DNA of 13,751 bases, taken from positions 1 through 13,751 of the forward strand of contig NW_013651825.1 in the NCBI RefSeq assembly GCF_000499385.1. Direction: 5' to 3'. Below, one piece after another: positions 10,057-13,751 of this stretch (position 1 is the stretch's first letter; every line of letters begins with the position of its first letter). Source of the stretch: Eimeria necatrix (lineage: Eukaryota; Apicomplexa; Conoidasida; Eucoccidiorida; Eimeriidae). Position numbers and translations under genes: made by a program. The notes beneath the pieces were generated by a model. It saw nothing but the letters and a program-made list of their open reading frames with translations, was not told where the DNA came from and ran no database searches.

Positions 10057-10924
10057 CTTTGTCCACATATACCCTGCACATGATAAAGCGGTCCCAAACA
10101 CCTCTAGAGGTCATAGGCTGGAGGAACACAACTAACGAGAGTAAATCCTTTCTTGTTTCGGCTCAGCGCTTACACATTAAATATAAATGATGCAGTTGCA
10201 GCAACCGCACTCAGTTTTACTTAAAAACAGAGCGACTGAGCTCTCTGCTACATCGATTGCCTCGAAATTTAACGGCGATTCTTAATGCCACAAAAACTTC
10301 ACATCAAAATTTTGCAAGTGTTTGTACTTCACCGCAGCACAAACTACGCGGTGAACCCCTTCATTCACTAGTTTGAAGCATCGTACTGCACACCTGCGTT
10401 ATGACAATGCTACCAAGCTGCGCATCTGGAAGAAAACGAACGCTTAAGCCTTATTTTGAAGCGCGTGATCAGCAAGACCTTTAGCCTCTTCAGCACCCAC
10501 GAAGTCATCAAACACGTATGCGAAAAGGCATAGAAAACAAATTGCATGAACAAGCGTATGCTGCGAAGGCGTGATAACGTACAGGCTTTGACCCACCCGC
10601 AGCAGTGACAGAAAGCACTAACGGAGGCTTCCAATACGCAGAGCTTGGCCCGAAACAATGTTCGCCCCTCCTCGCCCAACTGGGGTGCGGTCTACTTGGC
10701 AAACGTACGGAGAAAAATATCACAGAAATTTCAACGTGACATTAACGCTTGAGGGACAACGTATAGGTCAAACGCCACAATGCCGCTGTGCTTTGCACAG
10801 AACACATGGTTATGAGAAAACATTTTTTCGTATAGCGCGCACATCACTCGACTCCTTTAGACTAATTACGACACGCGTTAACTGCCTAACCTCCTAGCCG
10901 TCCGTGCGTAAACGCCACGCACAC
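10057..10924. repeat. Satellite-like unit U1 (868 bp, divergent)
   Basis: Starts at CTTTGTCCACATATACC, the block that opens every unit. Shared landmarks with later units are GATAAAGCGGTCC, CCTCTAGAGGTCAT, TTTCTTGTTTCGG, CTTAATGCCACAAA, a CGTGATCAGCAAGACC block near 10468, and TTAGACTAAT with ACACGCG near 10858. The segment about 10540-10780 has diverged beyond recognition from U3 and U4, and the unit is about 170 bp shorter. The 43 bases before it (10014-10056) weakly resemble the tail of U4, so the array may once have extended further left. Confidence 0.8.
10328..10355. repeat. Hairpin in U1, 8-bp arms
   Basis: TTCACCGC (10328-10335) and GCGGTGAA (10348-10355) are perfect inverted repeats with a 12-base loop. 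U3 and U4 do not keep the pairing, so it is probably incidental. Confidence 0.4.
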
Positions 10925-11368
10925 CTTTATCCACATATTCCGTGCACATGACAAGCGGGGCCCTAATGTCTCTAGAGGTCATAGGCTATATCAAAACAAC
11001 TAAGCAGACCAACACCTTTCTTGCTTCAGCTCAGCACGTACTCGTCAAGTATTGCACTTGCATCAACCGCCCTCAGCTTTCCTTTGAAACAGAGTCACGC
11101 GGACCTACCCTTCTTCGAAAAATACAAGAAGCAGACACGTAGGCGCATATAAACGTGCCACTGCCATTCTCATGAACCTGCAAGCAGTGACAAACGTCTG
11201 CGTAAAAGGCACAAACAGGCAGTGCATTAAAATTGCCACACAATCATCATAACTTTTGCGCATGGTGGAAATACCCCTACGCAGCCTTAGACGAATAATG
11301 GCACGCGCCTCGCGGATCGATTCCACTCCCTAAACTCTTGACATTACGTGTGTGAGTGTCAAGTGAAC
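10925..11368. repeat. Satellite-like unit U2 (444 bp, internally deleted)
   Basis: Begins with the unit-opening block and aligns with U3 and U4 up to CAGACA near 11137. It then jumps straight to GGCGCATATAAACGTG near 11142. The roughly 600 bases between those points in U3 (about 11586 to 12187) are missing. The right part (AAAGGCACAAACA, GTGCATTAAAA, GCGCATGGTGGAAATACC, GGATCGATTCC) matches U4 closely, in places more closely than U3 does. This suggests an exchange or shared ancestry between U2 and U4. Confidence 0.85.
11146..11157 (+). promoter_or_regulatory. Conserved CATATAAACGTG element, U2
   Basis: A TATAAA-containing motif that is kept in U2, U3 and U4 in the same local context (GC, then the motif, then YCACTGYC). 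A core-promoter role is inference from the motif alone. Confidence 0.3.
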
Positions 11369-12416
11369 CTTTGTCCACGTACAAACTGCAGGTGTCGAAG
11401 CGGCCCCGAACCCTGGGATGTCCGAGGCTGCATGAAAGCAATTAGACAGACTGATGCCTTTCTTGTTTCAGCTAAGGAGGTATCCGTCGTATATGAACGG
11501 TGCACTTGCAGCAACAGCACTCAGCTTCACTTCAGAACAGAGCCACACGGGCCTATCCGTCTTCGAAATATACAAGAAACAGACAAGTCGTGCCAATAAT
11601 AATTTCCCAATAAGTGGAGGTTTCAACGCACACTGGAAGCATAGGGACCACAAGCAAGGAGGAGCAAGCTTGCGGACTCGAAGGGCGTAATGTCGCGCGA
11701 GCCTTGCCGAGCAAATACAATCCTCATGATCTAGAAACCAAATTCAACTGCGCTTCTTAATGCCACAAACAACCTATCTCAGAATGTTGCAAGCACCTAT
11801 ACTTCATCGCAAACAAACGAATCCGCGAGCATTTTCATTCACTGGCGTAGAGCAACCTACTGCACACGTGCATTGTGACAACCGTATCAAAGCTGCGCTG
11901 CGTATCCCAAAGAACAGGCAGAAGCTAGTCCTACTTCTGAAGCACGTGATCAGCAAGACCTTCTGCATCCTGGGCACGAGGGAGGGCGTGCCACGAGCAC
12001 GCCAAGAGATGCAGCAAACCAAAAGGAGTAGGAAACGCGTTTGCTGTGGATTCACGAAAAACCATGCGCTGAGATATGAAAGCTCGTTCGACGGCTAAAA
12101 ATTGCTTCCGAAAGCTCGTAACTCGCACATGTCCTCCGACGAAAAAGATCGCATCGTTTTGCTCAACAGATGTGCGCTTTAATTTGCAGGCACATATAAA
12201 CGTGTCACTGTCATTCTCATGTACCTTCAAGCCGTGGAACGTATCTCGTAAGTGAAACGCCGAAGCGCGCTGTGCATTGAAAGTGTCACACAATCATGTG
12301 GGCGTCTGCGCACGGTGCACACATCGCACGATGGCCTTAGACTAATGATGACACGCGCCACGTATCGAAGGAGCTGCTTACACTCGTAAAGGCATATGTG
12401 GTATTGTCATGCACAC
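11369..12416. repeat. Satellite-like unit U3 (1048 bp, full length)
   Basis: Full-length unit, well conserved with U4. A 42-base stretch (11753-11794) is identical to 12800-12841, and a block starting at CTCAACAGATGTGCGCTTTAA near 12163 differs from U4 at only a few positions over about 75 bases. Short frames exist on both strands (for example 11348-11599 plus and 11931-12293 minus) and persist in U4. However, base changes in the plus frame are spread evenly over codon positions, so I treat the repeat as non-coding. Confidence 0.88.
12193..12204 (+). promoter_or_regulatory. Conserved CATATAAACGTG element, U3
   Basis: Same motif as in U2 and U4, in one of the most conserved blocks of the repeat, just after GTGCGCTTTAATTTGCAGG. 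Confidence 0.3.
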
Positions 12417-13222
12417 CTTCTTCCACATACGGCCTGCACATGAAAAACAGCCTGAAGCCCTTAGATGCCATATGCTGCATCAAAACTACTAAGCAGACTG
12501 ACACCTTATGTGTTTCATATCAGCACTTATCCGTCAAATATAAGCGGTGCGCTTGGAGCAACAGCACTCAGCTTCACTTCAAAACAGAGACACACGGACC
12601 TATTCTTCTTCAAGAAATACAAAAAACAGACAAGTCGTGCTAATTATGATTTCCCAATAGGTGGAGGTTTCAACTCACACTGAAAGCATGGTGACCTGTA
12701 TCGAGATGTAGAAAGCTTGCGGACTCGAAGAGCGTAATGTCGCGCACGACAGGCGAAGCAAATTAAATTTTCATGAGCTAGAGACCAAATTCAACGGCCC
12801 TTCTTAATGCCACAAACAACCTATCTCAGAATGTTGCAAGCGCCTGTTCTTCATCGCAAACAAACTACTCCGCAAGCCTTTTCATTCACTGGCGTAGAGC
12901 ACCGCACTGCACACGCGCATTGTGACAACCGTATCAAATCTGAACTGCGCATCTGAAAGAAAACGGACGCGCTAGTGGTACTTCTGGAGCACATGATCAG
13001 CAAGACCTTTTGCGTCCTGGGCACGCGGGGGGCCGTGCCACGAGCACGCCAGGATATGCAGTAAAGCAAATCGAATAAGAGACGCGTTTGCTGTGGAGGC
13101 ATGATAAAAAAGGTCGTTCGACTTCCAGACAGGCCTCCTGCCAGCGTTTAACTCGCGTATATCCGCCGACGAGAAAGATTGCAGCGTCTCGCTCAACAGA
13201 TGTGCGCTTTAATTCGCAGGCG

Positions 13223-13234
13223 CATATAAACGTG
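13223..13234 (+). promoter_or_regulatory. Conserved CATATAAACGTG element, U4
   Basis: Same motif and context as in U3. It lies about 390 bases upstream of the predicted membrane-protein exon, on the same strand. Confidence 0.3.
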
Positions 13235-13333
13235 TCACTGCCGTTCTTATGTACCTTCAAGCCGTGAAGAAACGCCTCATGCGTAAAAGGCACAAACACG
13301 CTGTGCATTAAAAATGCCACACAATCATAACTT

Positions 13334-13415
13334 TAGCGCATGGTGGGAATACCACTACGCAGCCTAAGAATAATAGTGCCACGCGTCTCGGATCGATTCC
13401 ATTCCCAAAACTTTT
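13334..13415 (+). promoter_or_regulatory. Pol III type-2-like A box, B box and T-run in U4
   Basis: TAGCGCATGGTGG (13334-13346) resembles a tRNA-type A box with one extra base. GGATCGATTCC (13390-13400) contains a full match to the B-box consensus GWTCRANNC, 43 bases further on. TTTT follows at 13412-13415. U2 has the same pair (11256-11268 and 11314-11324) but no T-run. In U3 both boxes are degraded. No tRNA cloverleaf can be drawn: the would-be T arm does not pair. This could be a relic of a tRNA-derived SINE, or coincidence. Confidence 0.22.
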
Positions 13416-13444
13416 GACAGTCCAGGTATGAGTGCTACGCAAAC

Positions 13445-13592
13445 CTTTGTCCACTTACCGACTGCATGTGATAAAGCGGTTCTGAGGCATGAGAGGTCAT
13501 ACGCTGCATCAAAGCAACTAGGCACACTAACGCCTTTCTTGTTTCAGCTCAGCACGTCTTCGTCGAACATAAAGATGCAAAAGGCCCTCAGT
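13445..13592. repeat. Truncated satellite-like unit U5
   Basis: Carries the opening block (CTTTGTCCACTTACC), GATAAAGCGGT, GAGAGGTCAT, CATCAAAGCAACTA and TTTCTTGTTTCAGCTCAGCACGT in part, in the order of the other units. It ends close to CCCTCAG at about 13592, after a deletion of some ten bases relative to U2. What follows has no counterpart in the array, so this is the right edge of the array and lies about 30 bases before the predicted exon. Confidence 0.8.
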
Positions 13593-13620
13593 GTGCAAGC
13601 TCGCTAGTCCTCTCCCGCAG

Positions 13621-13751
13621 ATATCGCAGCGGCATACCGTCCACGCTGCTCCCTGGCGTCATTTTAGGCATGCTGGCTGTTGCAGTTGCCATCGTGTATT
13701 CCTTTATTGGGCTCACTTCTCACGAAGAAAAAATCTCAAATGGCTTAAGGC
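13621..13751 (+). CDS. Partial exon of a membrane protein, unknown family
   Basis: The frame is open from 13493 to the window end with no ATG before the methionine inside the membrane segment, so an upstream exon is needed. The best 3' splice site is CTAGTCCTCTCCCGCAG, with its AG at 13619-13620. A second acceptor-like TTTCTTGTTTCAG, AG at 13546-13547, lies inside repeat U5. Read from 13622 the exon encodes YRSGIPSTLLPGVILGM, then a hydrophobic run of Ala, Val, Ile, Tyr and Phe ending in FIGL, then TSHEEKISNGLR: a membrane-spanning segment of about 21-23 residues. Arg-rich sequence before it and acidic/polar sequence after it suggest a cytosolic N-terminus (type II anchor). The segment would suit the start of many single-pass proteins, including membrane peptidases, but the visible part does not name one. 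Confidence 0.6.
   Translation, partial: MSQRHTVHAAPWRHFRHAGCCSCHRVFLYWAHFSRRKNLKWLK

Larger units (their letters stand above)
12417..13444. repeat. Satellite-like unit U4 (1028 bp, full length)
   Basis: Full-length unit, the closest relative of U3 over most of its length and of U2 at its right end. It includes a run of six G at about 13027 and the CCACGAGCACGCCA block shared with U3. Its opening block is CTTCTTCCACATAC, and its splice-acceptor-like TTTCAG has changed to TTTCATATCAG. Confidence 0.88.

Noticed and set aside
11348..12643. Similar short plus-strand frames in U2, U3 and U4 sharing the pattern TQLHF...GPI...TDKSC
   Set aside because: Over the aligned codons of U3 and U4 the differences fall about 4, 3 and 4 at positions one, two and three, as expected for non-coding sequence. 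U1 and U5 do not keep the frame.
11931..13320. Similar minus-strand frames in U3 (11931-12293) and U4 (12997-13320)
   Set aside because: About 55 codons align without gaps, but most changes alter the residue. Similarity follows from DNA repeat identity, not from protein constraint.
13560..13751. Minus-strand frame opposite the terminal exon
   Set aside because: Short and without a coherent segment. The plus-strand reading gives a clear membrane span behind a good splice acceptor.

Overview
This 13.75 kb window looks like eukaryotic nuclear DNA that is almost free of genes. There is no long open reading frame on either strand: the longest, about 136 codons, lacks an early ATG. I see no bacterial-style ribosome sites or operons, no tRNA or rRNA gene and no CRISPR array. 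CpG is common, base composition is balanced, homopolymers rarely exceed six or seven bases, and I noticed no microsatellites. I cannot name the organism. A repeat-rich arthropod (tick-like) genome or a coccidian-type protist would both fit, and nothing here decides between them.

Layout. (1) Positions 1 to about 4,930 hold two old tandem copies, A (from 1) and B (from 3,001), of a unit a little over 3 kb long. They are identical for the first 89 bases, then drop to clearly diverged but alignable sequence. One short stretch (1,643-1,693 against 4,800-4,856) differs mainly at third codon positions with an in-frame gap, which suggests a relic of coding sequence inside the unit. (2) About 4,930 to 10,056 is largely structureless. 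It contains a perfect 19-bp-arm palindrome at 6,367-6,406, a small tandem duplication at 7,201 and one AT-rich protein-like frame on the minus strand at 5,121-5,303. (3) About 10,057 to 13,592 is a head-to-tail array of a roughly 1.03 kb satellite-like repeat. It has five units (U1-U5): U2 has lost about 600 bp internally, U1 is more divergent and shorter, and U5 is cut off after about 150 bp. (4) From about 13,593, immediately after the array, the sequence changes character. A likely internal exon starts at 13,621 behind a good splice acceptor, encodes a membrane-spanning segment and runs off the window.

Interpretation. The likeliest reading is the upstream or intronic flank of one spliced plus-strand membrane-protein gene, built from two unrelated tandem-repeat families. 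No complete gene and no recognisable multi-gene system is present. The most unusual signals are the 89-bp block of perfect identity between otherwise diverged repeats, the near-perfect palindrome, and the conserved promoter-like motifs in the 1 kb repeats.
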